A stretch of 64,000 nt of DNA from Marinobacter litoralis (GTDB lineage: Bacteria; Pseudomonadota; Gammaproteobacteria; Pseudomonadales; Oleiphilaceae): positions 868,001 through 932,000 of the forward strand of contig NZ_JAELVS010000001.1 of NCBI RefSeq assembly GCF_016427555.1, given 5' to 3'. The position numbers and the translations under genes were made by a program. Below, piece by piece: positions 9,020 to 18,429 of the stretch. The notes beneath the pieces are model-generated. The model ran no database searches and was not told where the DNA came from. It was given only the letters and a program-made list of their open reading frames with translations. Each line of letters starts with the position of its first letter. Position 1 is the stretch's first letter.

Positions 9020-9811
9020 TCATTCCACGTTGCGGGAATAGAAGATTTCCAGCATCTCCCGGCGTAGCCGGTCTTCGATGGATTTGGCTTCGGCAGGATC
9101 GAGTTCTTCTGCGTTGGTGCCAAACACGTAATTATCCAGGTTGAATTCCTTCAACATCATCTTCGTGTGGAACAGGTTTTCCTGATACACGTTCACGTCG
9201 ATCATCTGATAGGCGTTCTGGGTATCTTCCGTGAGGTAGTTCTGAATCGAATTGATGTCGTGATCAATGTAATGCTTGGTGCCATCGACATCGCGGGTAA
9301 AGCCCCGTACCCGGTAATCGACCGTCACCACATCCGAATCGAAACTGTGGATCAGGTAGTTCAACACCTTCAGCGGTGAAATCAGACCACAGGTGGACAC
9401 GTCAATGTCTGCCCGGAAGGTGCTCACGCCGTCATGCGGGTGGCTTTCCGGATAGGTGTGAACGGTCACGTGACTCTTGTCCAGGTGCGCCACGATGGTA
9501 TCTGGCAGTGGCCCCGGCGATTCGTCGTAATTCTCTTTGCAGTCTTCCACGTCATGCTCGGCAATCAACATGGTGACAGACGCGCCGTGAGGCTCGTAAT
9601 CCTGACGGGCGATGTTGAGAATGTTTGCGCCAATGATTTTCACCACGTCAGACAGTATCTGAGTCAGACGTTCGGCGTTGTACATCTCGTCGATATAATC
9701 GATGTAGGCTTCACGTTGCTCATTGGTCTGCGCGTAACAGATGTCGTAGATGTTGAAGCTCAGGGATTTGGTCAGATTGTTAAAACCGTGCAGCTGGAGT
9801 TTTGATTCCAT
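9020..9811 (-). CDS. speD: S-adenosylmethionine decarboxylase proenzyme
   Basis: Makes decarboxylated SAM, the aminopropyl donor for spermidine. It is the bacterial class 1A type (263 residues, like E. coli SpeD). The self-cleavage and pyruvoyl-forming serine is Ser113 in the [11 protein letters not shown] block. Two further conserved stretches, [16 protein letters not shown] and [14 protein letters not shown], are intact. It lies between prkB and the OsmC-like gene as in Pseudomonas. Spermidine is a building block of petrobactin, which is encoded 15 kb away, so the product may also feed siderophore synthesis (inference). Confidence 0.96.
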   Translation of the reverse strand: MESKLQLHGFNNLTKSLSFNIYDICYAQTNEQREAYIDYIDEMYNAERLTQILSDVVKIIGANILNIARQDYEPHGASVTMLIAEHDVEDCKENYDESPGPLPDTIVAHLDKSHVTVHTYPESHPHDGVSTFRADIDVSTCGLISPLKVLNYLIHSFDSDVVTVDYRVRGFTRDVDGTKHYIDHDINSIQNYLTEDTQNAYQMIDVNVYQENLFHTKMMLKEFNLDNYVFGTNAEELDPAEAKSIEDRLRREMLEIFYSRNVE

Positions 9812-10007
9812 GCTCAGCCCCTCCTAGGATTGGAGATGAATGGTGACAGGGTGAGGTTAGTCCCCCTACCGAGGCCGCCACCGACTACTGACCGGGCAAA
9901 CAAACTGTTCACCTTTTGCGCAGACCGGCGGAGAAAGGTGCGTATTATGCATACGGCTTATGGCGATGGATAGTGTTTGCCAGGACTTTTTTTAAACACC
10001 CGATTGT

Positions 10008-10038
10008 GCCCCGCAAAGCTACGGCTCACGGGGCTTTT
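10008..10038 (+). terminator. Plus-strand terminator-like hairpin
   Basis: GCCCCG/CGGGGC stem (10008–10013, 10029–10034) with an inner AGC/GCT pairing, followed by TTTT then C. It points rightwards although both flanking genes (speD, OsmC-like) are on the minus strand. It could end a small plus-strand transcript. On the minus strand it lacks a U-tract but could still follow the OsmC-like gene. Confidence 0.45.
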
Positions 10039-10043
10039 CGAAC

Positions 10044-10466
10044 TTACTCTGCCGCCCGAATTTCGAAGCTGTGGGTGATCTCCACACCGGCCGCGCCCAG
10101 CATGATAGACGCCGAGCAGTACTTCTCAGCAGACAGGCTAACGGCCCTTTCCACCTGCTTTTCTTTCAGGTTGTGACCGGTCACCACGAAATGCAGGTGG
10201 ATTTTGGTGAAAATAGCCGGCACAGCATCGGCCCGCTCGGCTTCCAGCTCGGCGTGGCAGGCGGTTACGTCTTGTCGGCTTTTCTGCAGGATAGTCATGA
10301 CATCAAAGGAAGAACAACCGCCGACACCCATAAGCAGCATTTCCATGGGGCGCGGCCCCAGGTTCTGCCCGCCAAGATCAGGTGGCCCGTCCATCTGTAC
10401 TCTGTGGCCGGTGCCGCTGGTGGCTTTGAAACTGACATTGCCTGTCCAGTCTACGGTTGCTTTCAT
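10044..10466 (-). CDS. OsmC-family peroxiredoxin-like protein (YhfA type)
   Basis: Small cytoplasmic OsmC/Ohr-fold protein of 140 residues. The two family cysteines are present: Cys51 in VGGCSSFD and Cys117 in EKYCSAS. This pair in OsmC/Ohr proteins reduces organic hydroperoxides. The YhfA branch has no settled substrate. It is divergent from vfr, the arrangement seen in Pseudomonas and in E. coli (yhfA–crp). Confidence 0.88.
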   Translation of the reverse strand: MKATVDWTGNVSFKATSGTGHRVQMDGPPDLGGQNLGPRPMEMLLMGVGGCSSFDVMTILQKSRQDVTACHAELEAERADAVPAIFTKIHLHFVVTGHNLKEKQVERAVSLSAEKYCSASIMLGAAGVEITHSFEIRAAE

Positions 10467-10673
10467 TACGGTTTCTCCGTTGTTCGATCAGTGATGAGAA
10501 CGGATGCTAGCACAGACTTTCGCAATTCCACGCCTTTGCATTCAAGTTGCCCCACGGGGCCCATCTTGCTATAAGTTGCGTGGCTGAATAGAAAAACCCG
10601 TAACCTGCAGGGAAAAGCGGGGATATAACAAAGATCAGGATCGGCATTTCGCTGAGGAGGCACGTCTCGCATT

Positions 10674-11315
10674 ATGGCTACTATCATCAAGCCGGTTGAG
10701 CAGAAAACTAAACATCTGGATTACTTTCTTTCCCAATGCCATCGCCGGCGTTACCCGGCCAAGAGCACGATTATTTATGCGGGCGACAAAAGTGACTCTC
10801 TCTTCTACATCGTCAAAGGATCGGTAACCGTCATTATTGAAGACGACGATGGCCGCGAGATGATTATGGCGTACCTGAACACCGGTGATTTTTTCGGTGA
10901 GATGGGGCTGTTCGACAACATGGATTCCCGCAGTGCCTGGGTCAAAGCCAAAACAGAATGTGAAGTCGCCGAAATCAGCTATACCAAATTCCGTGAAATT
11001 GCTCAGCAAGATCCTCGGGTTCTGTATTTTATCGGCGAGCAAATGGCCTCGCGCTTGCGCCAAACCACCCGCAAAGTGGGCGATCTGGCCTTCCTGGATG
11101 TGACCGGTCGGGTCGCGCGCACCTTGCTGGATCTGTGCAAAGAGCCCGATGCCATGACCCACCCGGACGGCATGCAGATCAAAATCACCCGTCAGGAAAT
11201 CGGCCGCATTGTCGGTTGCTCCCGCGAGATGGTGGGCCGGGTACTGAAAACCCTGGAAGAGCAAGGTCTGGTTCAGGTGAAAGGTAAAACCATGGTGGTT
11301 TACGGTACGCGCTGA
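10674..11315 (+). CDS. vfr: cAMP-responsive global regulator Vfr/Crp
   Basis: Cyclic-AMP receptor protein of 213 residues. The N-terminal cyclic-nucleotide domain carries [18 protein letters not shown] (the cAMP phosphate-binding cassette with its arginine). The C-terminal winged helix has the recognition segment [19 protein letters not shown]. The sequence and neighbours (speD, yhfA homologue) match Pseudomonas Vfr. GAGGAGG lies upstream with a long (13-nt) spacer. A bidirectional terminator follows directly. Confidence 0.95.
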   Translation: MATIIKPVEQKTKHLDYFLSQCHRRRYPAKSTIIYAGDKSDSLFYIVKGSVTVIIEDDDGREMIMAYLNTGDFFGEMGLFDNMDSRSAWVKAKTECEVAEISYTKFREIAQQDPRVLYFIGEQMASRLRQTTRKVGDLAFLDVTGRVARTLLDLCKEPDAMTHPDGMQIKITRQEIGRIVGCSREMVGRVLKTLEEQGLVQVKGKTMVVYGTR

Positions 11316-11337
11316 TGGCCGTTAGAAGCACCATCAG

Positions 11338-11365
11338 AAAGCCGCTGCACCGCAGCGGCTTTTTT
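11338..11365. terminator. Bidirectional terminator between vfr and modC
   Basis: Eight-bp GC stem (GCCGCTGC / GCAGCGGC, 3-nt loop) flanked by AAA on the left and six T on the right, placed between the convergent ends of vfr and modC. Classic intrinsic terminator, strongest for vfr. Confidence 0.88.
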
Positions 11366-11372
11366 GTGCGCG

Positions 11373-12455
11373 TCAGTCTGCCAAAGCCACCGATTTGATC
11401 TGCAACCAAACCCGCAGCCCCGGCGTCAGTTGAAGCTGGTGAGCCGAGCGCGAGGTCAATCGGGCGAGAAACGCGGTGTCTCCGGCCAGCAGGCGAACCA
11501 GGGTGATGCCGGGCACGACCTCCCGGGCAATGTGATCCACCGTGGCCGGCAGCAGATTCTGAATGCTTTGGCCCCGGTGCTCGTGTAACGCAATACTGAC
11601 GTCCCGGGCCAGCACCTGCACCCGCACCGACATGCCCATAGTCAGATGATCGTGATGCCGCAGCCACAGTTCACCGCCATTGAACACCACTTTGCTCAGT
11701 TGCCACTGAGCATCCACTTCAGCGATTTCCCCATCCAGCACCACCCCTGCATCCTCTTCCAGCCGAAACGGTTGATCCGTCCGAGCCAGAGTTTCCTGCA
11801 ACGGTCCCTGGGCGATCACCTGTCCGCGATCCATCATCACAATGTGGTCGGCCAGTCGGGCAACTTCTGAGGTGGAGTGGGACACATAGAGTACCGGTAT
11901 GGCCAGGCTATCCCGGAGGCGTTCAAGGTACGGCAGTATGTCCTGTTTACTTTGGTGGTCGAGTGCCGACAGGGGCTCGTCCATCAACAACAGGCGAGGG
12001 CTGGTCAGCAAGGCTCGCCCAATGGCCACGCGCTGGCGCTCACCCCCGGACAGACCTGCCGGCATGCGTTCCAGCAGCGGCTCCAGGCCGAGCCAGTCAT
12101 AGACTTGTTCCGGGGTGATCTTGCGTTGCCCGGCAGGTACCCGGCGGTAGCCGTATAGCAGATTTTTGCGAACCGACAAATGCGGAAACAAGCTGGTGTC
12201 CTGAAACACATACGCCAGCGGCCGCTTGTGTACCGGCCAGCTTTCCTGAGGGGTTTGCCAGGCTTCGCCCAGCACCGAAAGTTGTCCTTGGGCAGTCTGT
12301 AAGCCGGCAATGCACCGCAGCAGAGTGGTTTTGCCGCACCCGGAGTGACCAAAGATGGCGGTAATGCCGGAGCCGGGCAGGTTCAGATCCACATCGAGAG
12401 CGAACTGATCGAAGTGGCACTGAAACCGGGCTTGTAGGGTGTCCGGTGAAATCAT
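11373..12455 (-). CDS. modC: Molybdate ABC transporter ATPase ModC
   Basis: Energises molybdate import with ModB and ModA. Its 360 residues show Walker A GHSGCGKTT (about 34–42), signature LSGGERQRVAIGRAL, Walker B LLLMDEPLSALD, and a C-terminal TOBE/Mop domain (from about 290) that binds molybdate. It overlaps modB by 4 bp. The operon reads modA–modB–modC. No ModE regulator gene or clear ModE box was seen nearby. Confidence 0.94.
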   Translation of the reverse strand: MISPDTLQARFQCHFDQFALDVDLNLPGSGITAIFGHSGCGKTTLLRCIAGLQTAQGQLSVLGEAWQTPQESWPVHKRPLAYVFQDTSLFPHLSVRKNLLYGYRRVPAGQRKITPEQVYDWLGLEPLLERMPAGLSGGERQRVAIGRALLTSPRLLLMDEPLSALDHQSKQDILPYLERLRDSLAIPVLYVSHSTSEVARLADHIVMMDRGQVIAQGPLQETLARTDQPFRLEEDAGVVLDGEIAEVDAQWQLSKVVFNGGELWLRHHDHLTMGMSVRVQVLARDVSIALHEHRGQSIQNLLPATVDHIAREVVPGITLVRLLAGDTAFLARLTSRSAHQLQLTPGLRVWLQIKSVALAD

Positions 12456-13129
12456 CGCACCACTCCCGGCTGAAAGCGCCCATTCAGGGTATACAGGGTG
12501 ACCAGTACGACAAAGGAAAACACCAGCATACCGGCAGAGAGCCAGTGCGCCTGCGCGTATTCCAGAGCTTCCACGTGATCGAAAATGGCGACCGACAACA
12601 CCCGGGTTTCACCGGGAATGCTGCCTCCGATCATCAGAATCACGCCGAATTCCCCAATGGTATGGGCGAAACTCAGCACCGCGGCGGTCAGAAAGCCGGG
12701 CCGAGCCAACGGGATCGCGATGGAAAAGAACCGATCCCAGGCAGAGGCGCGAAGCGTCGCGGCGGCTTCCAGCAGGTTCTCGTTGAGGCTTAAAAAAGCA
12801 GTTTGCAGGGGCTGAACCGTAAACGGCAGCGAGTAGATGACAGACGCGACCACCAAGCCTTCGAAGGTGAAGGGCAACAGCCCTAAACCAAGACTGTCAG
12901 TCAGTTGGCCAATCGCGCCATCAGGCCCCATCACGATCAGCAGATAAAATCCCAGAACCGTGGGTGGCAGCACCAGAGGTAGTGCCACAATCGCGGCAAT
13001 CGGTTGGCGAAGCCAGTGTTGAGTGCGGGCCAGCCACCAGGCGATAGGGGTGCCGATAAACAGCAGCAGTAGGGTTGTGATGCCAGCCAGCTTCAGGGTC
13101 AGCCAAACGGCTTGCCATTCCGGGCTCAT
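12452..13129 (-). CDS. modB: Molybdate ABC transporter permease ModB
   Basis: Inner-membrane channel subunit of 225 residues with about five membrane helices. The EAA-type cytoplasmic loop is visible (EAAATLRASAWDRFFSIAIP), as is the GEFGVILMIGGSIPGETRVLSVAIFDHVE block characteristic of ModB. It overlaps modC by 4 bp and lies 15 bp after modA. Confidence 0.94.
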   Translation of the reverse strand: MSPEWQAVWLTLKLAGITTLLLLFIGTPIAWWLARTQHWLRQPIAAIVALPLVLPPTVLGFYLLIVMGPDGAIGQLTDSLGLGLLPFTFEGLVVASVIYSLPFTVQPLQTAFLSLNENLLEAAATLRASAWDRFFSIAIPLARPGFLTAAVLSFAHTIGEFGVILMIGGSIPGETRVLSVAIFDHVEALEYAQAHWLSAGMLVFSFVVLVTLYTLNGRFQPGVVR

Positions 13130-13144
13130 GAAATCTCCGCCAGT

Positions 13145-13951
13145 TCAGTGAGTGGACTGTTGCGGAATATCGTACCCGTCTTCACGGATGATCGCCTGTG
13201 CTTTTGTGCCATTCAGAAAGGTCATCCAGTCCCGAGCTGCGCTGTTGGCTATGCCCCGGTTGAGCAATATCGCATGCTGGCTGATAGGGCTATGCAGTGT
13301 TTGGGGCACCAGCCATGCCGAGCCTGATGCGCCTTGAAAGGCTCGCACCTGGGCTTGCGCCACAAAGCCGGCGTGAGCATTGCCGGTGGCAATAAACTGG
13401 AAGGTCTGCGCTATGGAATCGCCGCTGACCAGCTTGGGTGTCAAGGAATCAGCCAACCCGAGGTTCTCCAGAACCTCGATGGCGGCGATGCCGTAGGGCG
13501 CGGTTTTCGGATTGCCGATCGCCAGGCGCTGGGGTTCGCCTTGCAGATACGGCAAGCCGTCACGGAACAGGTCCGGGTTGCGGCTCCAGAGTACCAACCG
13601 ACCTTCGGCATAAGGCATCTGTGAACCGGCTACCGCCAAGCCGTTGTCGGCCAGCAGGCGAGGGCGCTCGGCATCGGCAGCCATGAACGCATCGTAGGGC
13701 GCACCGTGCCGGATCTGAGCGTACAGCTTACCTGTAGAACCGTAGCTGGCCTGGATCTGATGCCCGGTTTCCTGCTCGAATAGCGCCACCAGCCGCGTCA
13801 TGGTGCCCGTGAAATTTGCCGCGACAGCGACCGAGGCCTGCCCGGCCTGAGCCGAACCAGAGCCCACGAACAAACAGGCCGTGATCAGGCCGATAAAGGC
13901 TCGGCGCACTCGGTTTGAGCGGTGGGAATACATTGCAGCAGGTGTTGCCAT
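13145..13951 (-). CDS. modA: Molybdate-binding periplasmic protein ModA
   Basis: Periplasmic solute-binding protein of 268 residues. The signal peptide ends near SAQA (about residue 36). The mature start VAVAANFTGTM and the block GSTGKLYAQIRHGAPYDAF contain the serine ligands for oxyanion. The ATG at 13951 is favoured by a GAGGA just upstream. This makes the first 67 bp overlap the end of the hydrolase gene, so an internal start is possible. Probably cotranscribed with the upstream hydrolase. Confidence 0.92.
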   Translation of the reverse strand: MATPAAMYSHRSNRVRRAFIGLITACLFVGSGSAQAGQASVAVAANFTGTMTRLVALFEQETGHQIQASYGSTGKLYAQIRHGAPYDAFMAADAERPRLLADNGLAVAGSQMPYAEGRLVLWSRNPDLFRDGLPYLQGEPQRLAIGNPKTAPYGIAAIEVLENLGLADSLTPKLVSGDSIAQTFQFIATGNAHAGFVAQAQVRAFQGASGSAWLVPQTLHSPISQHAILLNRGIANSAARDWMTFLNGTKAQAIIREDGYDIPQQSTH

Positions 13952-14817
13952 ACATCCTCGGCGTTGAGTTCGTTCAGCATCTCGTGGCGACCGCCGTCGA
14001 AAAGCCGGAAGGTCACTTTCTGAATGCCGGCTTCGCGAATGCTCTGGAAATGCTGGCGGATACCTTTACCCATTTCTCCCACAGGATCTTCGCTGCCGGA
14101 AAACAAATGCACGGGTAGATCCTTGCGCCACAACGTCGGGTTGATGGTGAGCATGCCGCCGAGGAAATCATGCCACAGCCCGACGGAGCATTCGAATCCA
14201 CACAACGGATCGGCCAGATATTGGTCAACCTGCTGTTCGTCCCGGCTGAGCCAGTCGCACTCTGTGCGGTTGGGCCGGAACATGCGATTGAATTTGCCAA
14301 AGGTCAGGTTGGCTACCAGTTTGCTCTGGTGGCGTTTGCCTCGCGCTAGTTTGATCAGCCCGATGAGTGAGCGCGAAGGAATCAATTCCGCTTTGTTGAT
14401 GCGGTTGGATGCGCTCAGTATCAAAGTGTCAATCGAAGCATCGTGTTGCTGTGCATAACTTTGGGCAATGAACGAACCCATACTGTGGCCCAGCAAGCTC
14501 ACGGGCCGGCCTGGAAAGGTGCTTCTGGCGTGGCCAACAACAAGCCTAAGATCATCGACCACCTTGGCCCAGCCTTCACGATCGGCGTAGTAGCCGAGGT
14601 TGGCTGGGGCGCAGTCGGGGCCGTGGCCCCGATGGTGATAGCTGATCACCGCAATCTGATGTTCGTTCAGCCACTGCGCCAGCCCGGCGTAACGGTCGCC
14701 GTGCTCGGCCATACCGTGGCTGATCACCAGGCAGGCAAGGGGCGCGTCAGGCTGAAACAGCGTGCCGGTAATCCGGTGGCCGTCAGTGGCGGTCAGGTTC
14801 AGAGTGTGCTGGTTCAT
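13885..14817 (-). CDS. Alpha/beta hydrolase (monoglyceride lipase-like)
   Basis: Serine hydrolase of the lysophospholipase/monoacylglycerol lipase group, 310 residues. The lid-proximal SYHHRGHG motif and the nucleophile elbow GHSMGS (Ser about 112) are clear. An acidic residue in SGSEDPVG and a His in GGRHEMLNE complete the triad. No signal peptide is seen. It overlaps the hydroxylase gene by 35 bp and modA by 67 bp, so the three are tightly linked on the minus strand. The substrate is probably an acylglycerol or other ester (inference). Confidence 0.86.
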   Translation of the reverse strand: MNQHTLNLTATDGHRITGTLFQPDAPLACLVISHGMAEHGDRYAGLAQWLNEHQIAVISYHHRGHGPDCAPANLGYYADREGWAKVVDDLRLVVGHARSTFPGRPVSLLGHSMGSFIAQSYAQQHDASIDTLILSASNRINKAELIPSRSLIGLIKLARGKRHQSKLVANLTFGKFNRMFRPNRTECDWLSRDEQQVDQYLADPLCGFECSVGLWHDFLGGMLTINPTLWRKDLPVHLFSGSEDPVGEMGKGIRQHFQSIREAGIQKVTFRLFDGGRHEMLNELNAEDVWQHLLQCIPTAQTECAEPLSA

Positions 14818-15769
14818 AGTTCTTAACCGGTTCCTGTATAACCGGGCGTTGCCACTCCGGCGGTTTCCACAAATGTTTTAAACGAGAGCTTAGACTGCCG
14901 GGTTTGCCCATGTCGCGGAACATATCCACATATTCGTGAGTCCACAATACCAGCAGGTTGTTTGAATGCACCTGGCGGGGAATGCCGTAGGTTGGCGGCA
15001 GATCGTCACTTTCGGGCACAAAACTGTTAAACAGCCGATCCCAGATGATCAGCACCCCGCCATAGTTGCGGTCGATGTACTGCCGGTTACGACCGTGATG
15101 GGCACGGTGATGGCTGGGGGTATTAAACACGAATTCGACGGCTGCCGGCAGGCGATGGATCAACGTAGTGTGAATGAAGAACTGATACACCAGCGACAGC
15201 GCATAGGCCACGCCAATCCACACCGGGTTGAAGCCCAGCAACGCCATGGGCAGGTAGAACGCCCAGTTTCCGTTGAAGATGTTGGTGGCGCTCTGACGCA
15301 TGGCGGTGGAAAAGTTCAGACGCTCGGAGGAGTGGTGCACCACATGGGCGGCCCAGAACCAGCGAATTCGATGGCTGGAACGGTGCATCCAGTAATAGCA
15401 GAAATCCACACCAATGAAGGTTAGCACCGCCGTGAAGCCGTTCAGCTCAATCTCGAACAGGCGGTAGTGGTAACAGAGCGCATAAACCGGGAAGGCGATA
15501 ATCCCGGCAAACAGCAACTCAGTGGTCTGATAACCCGCGCCCAGCATGAAATTCCGGATGGCTTCGGGCACATCCATCAACTTCGGATCATGGCGGATTT
15601 TCAGGTATTCCCAAACCGCCACCGCGATGAAAACCGGTGTGGCGACTACGAAAATCAGTTGCCGCTCATCCAGTGCCAACCAAGGGGCCAGCGTCTCCCA
15701 AAGAGCGAGCAGTCCGCTGTTCTCAAACACCGAGTGCATCATGTCGATCAGAGCCATAATAAAACCCAT
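14783..15769 (-). CDS. Fatty acid hydroxylase / sterol desaturase family protein
   Basis: Di-iron membrane oxidoreductase of 328 residues. Several membrane helices lie in the first 220 residues, with the three histidine clusters HRSSH, HHSSE and HRAHH that bind the iron pair. A cytoplasmic tail follows. The family hydroxylates or desaturates lipids; the substrate cannot be told from sequence. It overlaps the hydrolase gene, which suggests a shared role in lipid change. The ATG at 15757 is an alternative start, and neither has a strong ribosome site. Confidence 0.87.
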   Translation of the reverse strand: MGFIMALIDMMHSVFENSGLLALWETLAPWLALDERQLIFVVATPVFIAVAVWEYLKIRHDPKLMDVPEAIRNFMLGAGYQTTELLFAGIIAFPVYALCYHYRLFEIELNGFTAVLTFIGVDFCYYWMHRSSHRIRWFWAAHVVHHSSERLNFSTAMRQSATNIFNGNWAFYLPMALLGFNPVWIGVAYALSLVYQFFIHTTLIHRLPAAVEFVFNTPSHHRAHHGRNRQYIDRNYGGVLIIWDRLFNSFVPESDDLPPTYGIPRQVHSNNLLVLWTHEYVDMFRDMGKPGSLSSRLKHLWKPPEWQRPVIQEPVKNYEPAHSEPDRH

Positions 15770-15865
15770 GCTGGTTATTGTTCTGGGTTTATCATGGCAC
15801 GGACTGGGTTATATACGATGTCCTATAGCGCCATTGTGAGTGTCGCTTTGCGACAGCCCGGCGGG

Positions 15866-16603
15866 TTAACGATGTTTACGGTACATCGCTTCAACCGGTG
15901 CGACGATGTTTTGCCACTCGCCTAATACGGCTTGAACCGGTTTCGGAATTTTAGCGGGCTTGGGCCAAGGCACCGGATATTGTTCAGGCTGAAACAGCGG
16001 TGCCAGCAAGGCGCCCGCGGTCAGGTCCGCTCGGGAAAACTGGTCGCCGGCCAGATACGGCTGCTCGCTATAAATCTCGGCCAGCTCGGTGAGCACCGCT
16101 TCGAGGGTTTGCTGGGCGGCATCCGCGGTGGTCTGGTTGATCTTCATCCACTTACGCATGATGTCATCAACCCGGCTGAAGGCGAGGCTCAGCATGAATT
16201 TGTTGTAAAAGGGGGTGCCCGCAGCCAGCAATGGAATCACCACCTTCGGGCGCTGCAAGAAGTAATGGTACACCCAGGTGCGAATGGCCGGGCCGGCCAG
16301 GTCGTCCAGTTTTTTCTCCCAGGCCAATGCTTCGTCCCGCGCTTCCCCGGATTCGGGTGTGAGCGGGCGTTCCGGAAAAGTCTCGTCGAGATAGTCCAGA
16401 ATGGCGGAAGAACCCTGAATAATGTGGCCGTCGTGATCCAGCACCGGCACCGACGATTCGGCTTTGGTCAGCTGCTTGATGGTTTTCACGTGCTGGCCGG
16501 GCAGCAAGTTCACGGTTTGATAATTGATGCCTTTGTAATCCAGAGCCCAGCGTATCTTCTCGGCGTAATGAGAAATGCAAAACTGGTAGAGTTTAATGGC
16601 CAT
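15866..16603 (-). CDS. Glutathione S-transferase-like protein
   Basis: 245-residue soluble protein with an N-terminal thioredoxin-fold GST domain (YQFCISHYAEKIRWALD, then the cis-Pro segment SSVPVLDHDG and GSSAILDYLDE that bind glutathione) and a helical C-terminal domain. I chose the ATG at 16603 (GGAAG 7 bp upstream); the open frame extends 75 bp further without a ribosome site. It stands alone and is divergent from the META-domain gene. Confidence 0.87.
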   Translation of the reverse strand: MAIKLYQFCISHYAEKIRWALDYKGINYQTVNLLPGQHVKTIKQLTKAESSVPVLDHDGHIIQGSSAILDYLDETFPERPLTPESGEARDEALAWEKKLDDLAGPAIRTWVYHYFLQRPKVVIPLLAAGTPFYNKFMLSLAFSRVDDIMRKWMKINQTTADAAQQTLEAVLTELAEIYSEQPYLAGDQFSRADLTAGALLAPLFQPEQYPVPWPKPAKIPKPVQAVLGEWQNIVAPVEAMYRKHR

Positions 16604-16776
16604 GAGAAGTCTTCCGTAAAATGTTTGGCCAAGATTACCCGTACTTTCCGCCAATTCCCATGGCAGGAAAGGCAACATCGAAGATCGGCCAGACAGCTGA
16701 CAGGATGGTCATGGTGAAAACCCGTGGGAATCACTAAACTAGCTTGCTACAGTCTGTCATGCCAGAGGATGTCTTT

Positions 16777-17754
16777 ATGTTGTTACGTCGCGCCCTTTCT
16801 GTTTCTGCTGTCATCGCGGCAGGTCTAGCGGTATCAGCCTGTGCCACCAAACCCGAAGTAAAAAGCTTGTCAGACTACGGGGTATACCAGTGTGGTCAGC
16901 TGGATTTGAAGGTTGCCGGAGTTGAAGAAAGCGGGCTTCTTGGCATCGAATACCTGAACCGGCGTGTACTGCTGAAGCCGTCTCCGACCGACGAAGGCGC
17001 ACTCTATGTTGCGCCGGGCGACACCCAGACCCGATTCTGGGCCAAGGGTGAGCGCGCGACTCTGACTCTGAAAGGCAATGCCCTGCCGGAATGCCTCGAG
17101 CCCGGTGCGATCGAATCTACCTTTAAGGCCATGGGCACAGAGCCCAACTGGTCGGCTGAAATCGAAAACAACCGAATGGATTTGACCCTGCCTTACGATG
17201 GCGAAGTTCTCGAAGGCGTATGGCTGCGTGAAACCGTTGCCAACCGCCACGGTCGAGTTTACGAAGGCAAGGTCGAAGAGCGCGAAATCGAAGTGTCGGT
17301 CGCTCACCAGTTGTGTGAGAACCCCATGTCCGGCGCCCAGTATCCGGCGCAGGTACGCCTGACGGTGGATGGCAATACCTTCGAAGGGTGTGGGGGTGAT
17401 CGTGAACGGCTGTTTCAAGGCGCCGAATGGGTTGTGGACGATCTGGCCGGCGACGGCATCATTGACCGTTCCATGATGACCATCCGTTTCCATGATGAAA
17501 ACCGAATCAGTGGCCGCGCTTCTTGTAACCGCTACATGGGCAGCTATTCTCTGACCGGTGAGAACCTTACGTTCGACCAGATGGGCAGCACCATGATGGC
17601 GTGCCACGATTCTTTGATGAACCAGGAGCGCAAGTTCCTGACCCTGATGTCTGAAGTGGTTTCCGGCCAGATTGGTCGTCACGGAGAACTGTTACTGAAA
17701 ACGCAGTCCGGTGACACCATCAAGGCCTTCAAATCGGATATCGAAAACCCCTAA
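16777..17754 (+). CDS. META-domain lipoprotein (HslJ-like)
   Basis: Outer-envelope lipoprotein of 325 residues. The signal peptide has a VSAC lipobox (Cys about 21). A central domain (about 105–220, GTEPNWSAEI) resembles COG3650 proteins. The C-terminal META domain (about 220–320, with GRASCNRYMGSYSL and MACHDSLMNQER) is found in HslJ. I start at 16777 because GAGGA precedes it and the signal peptide then begins correctly; the open frame begins 33 bp earlier. Function unknown; META proteins are linked to envelope or antibiotic stress. Confidence 0.85.
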   Translation: MLLRRALSVSAVIAAGLAVSACATKPEVKSLSDYGVYQCGQLDLKVAGVEESGLLGIEYLNRRVLLKPSPTDEGALYVAPGDTQTRFWAKGERATLTLKGNALPECLEPGAIESTFKAMGTEPNWSAEIENNRMDLTLPYDGEVLEGVWLRETVANRHGRVYEGKVEEREIEVSVAHQLCENPMSGAQYPAQVRLTVDGNTFEGCGGDRERLFQGAEWVVDDLAGDGIIDRSMMTIRFHDENRISGRASCNRYMGSYSLTGENLTFDQMGSTMMACHDSLMNQERKFLTLMSEVVSGQIGRHGELLLKTQSGDTIKAFKSDIENP

Positions 17755-17772
17755 ACCGAAGGTAACAACAAT

Positions 17773-18390
17773 ATGAAAATCTTCGAAACGAAAAGTGCAC
17801 CGAATCCGCGCCGCGTCCGCATCTTCATGGCCGAGAAAGGCTTGCTGGATGAAGCCGAGTTTGTGCAGGTAGACATCGAAAAGGGTGAAAACCTGACCCC
17901 GGAATTCAAAGCCCGCAACCCGATGAAAAAAGTCCCAGTGATGGAGCTGGACGACGGCACATGCATCGCAGAAACCATGGCAATTTGCCGTTTCTTTGAA
18001 GAGAACTACCCCGACGCACCGAAGCTGCTGGGTGACAACGCCTTGGAAAAAGCCCAGATCGAGCAATGGCTGCGCTGGATCGACTTCTACTTCTTTATGC
18101 CTACCGGCATGTGTTTCCAGCACACCACCGGGTATTTCAAAGATCGCATGAACCCGATCAAGGAATGGGGTGAAGAGTGCGGGCAGGGTGTGGAAAAGTT
18201 TTTGCACTTCCTGAACAAGCACCTTGAAGGCAAGGAATACGTTTGCTGCGACAAATTTACCGCCGCCGACATTAATGCCTTCACCACCGTGGCCTTCGCC
18301 CGAGTGGTCAATATTCGCCCCACACCGGAGCAAACCAACCTGCAAGCCTGGTACGACCGCATCAAGGCACGGCCGTCCTCTCAGGCATAA
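17773..18390 (+). CDS. Glutathione S-transferase family protein
   Basis: 205-residue GST with the N-terminal domain starting FETKSAPNPRRVRIFMAEKG, the KKVPVMELDDG cis-proline segment, and the AETMAICRFFEENYP glutathione-binding turn. The C-terminal helical domain ends near residue 200. It lies 18 bp after the META lipoprotein gene on the same strand and is probably cotranscribed. Confidence 0.88.
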   Translation: MKIFETKSAPNPRRVRIFMAEKGLLDEAEFVQVDIEKGENLTPEFKARNPMKKVPVMELDDGTCIAETMAICRFFEENYPDAPKLLGDNALEKAQIEQWLRWIDFYFFMPTGMCFQHTTGYFKDRMNPIKEWGEECGQGVEKFLHFLNKHLEGKEYVCCDKFTAADINAFTTVAFARVVNIRPTPEQTNLQAWYDRIKARPSSQA

Positions 18391-18395
18391 GCCAT

Positions 18396-18413
18396 AAGCG
18401 GCTGCATCCGCTT
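18396..18413 (+). terminator. Short hairpin between GST and DUF4202 genes
   Basis: AAGCGG/CCGCTT stem with a 6-nt loop, followed by G, TT and AT. The T-tract is poor, so this is at most a weak terminator or processing site. Confidence 0.3.
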
Positions 18414-18429
18414 GTTATAAGGATTTGAA

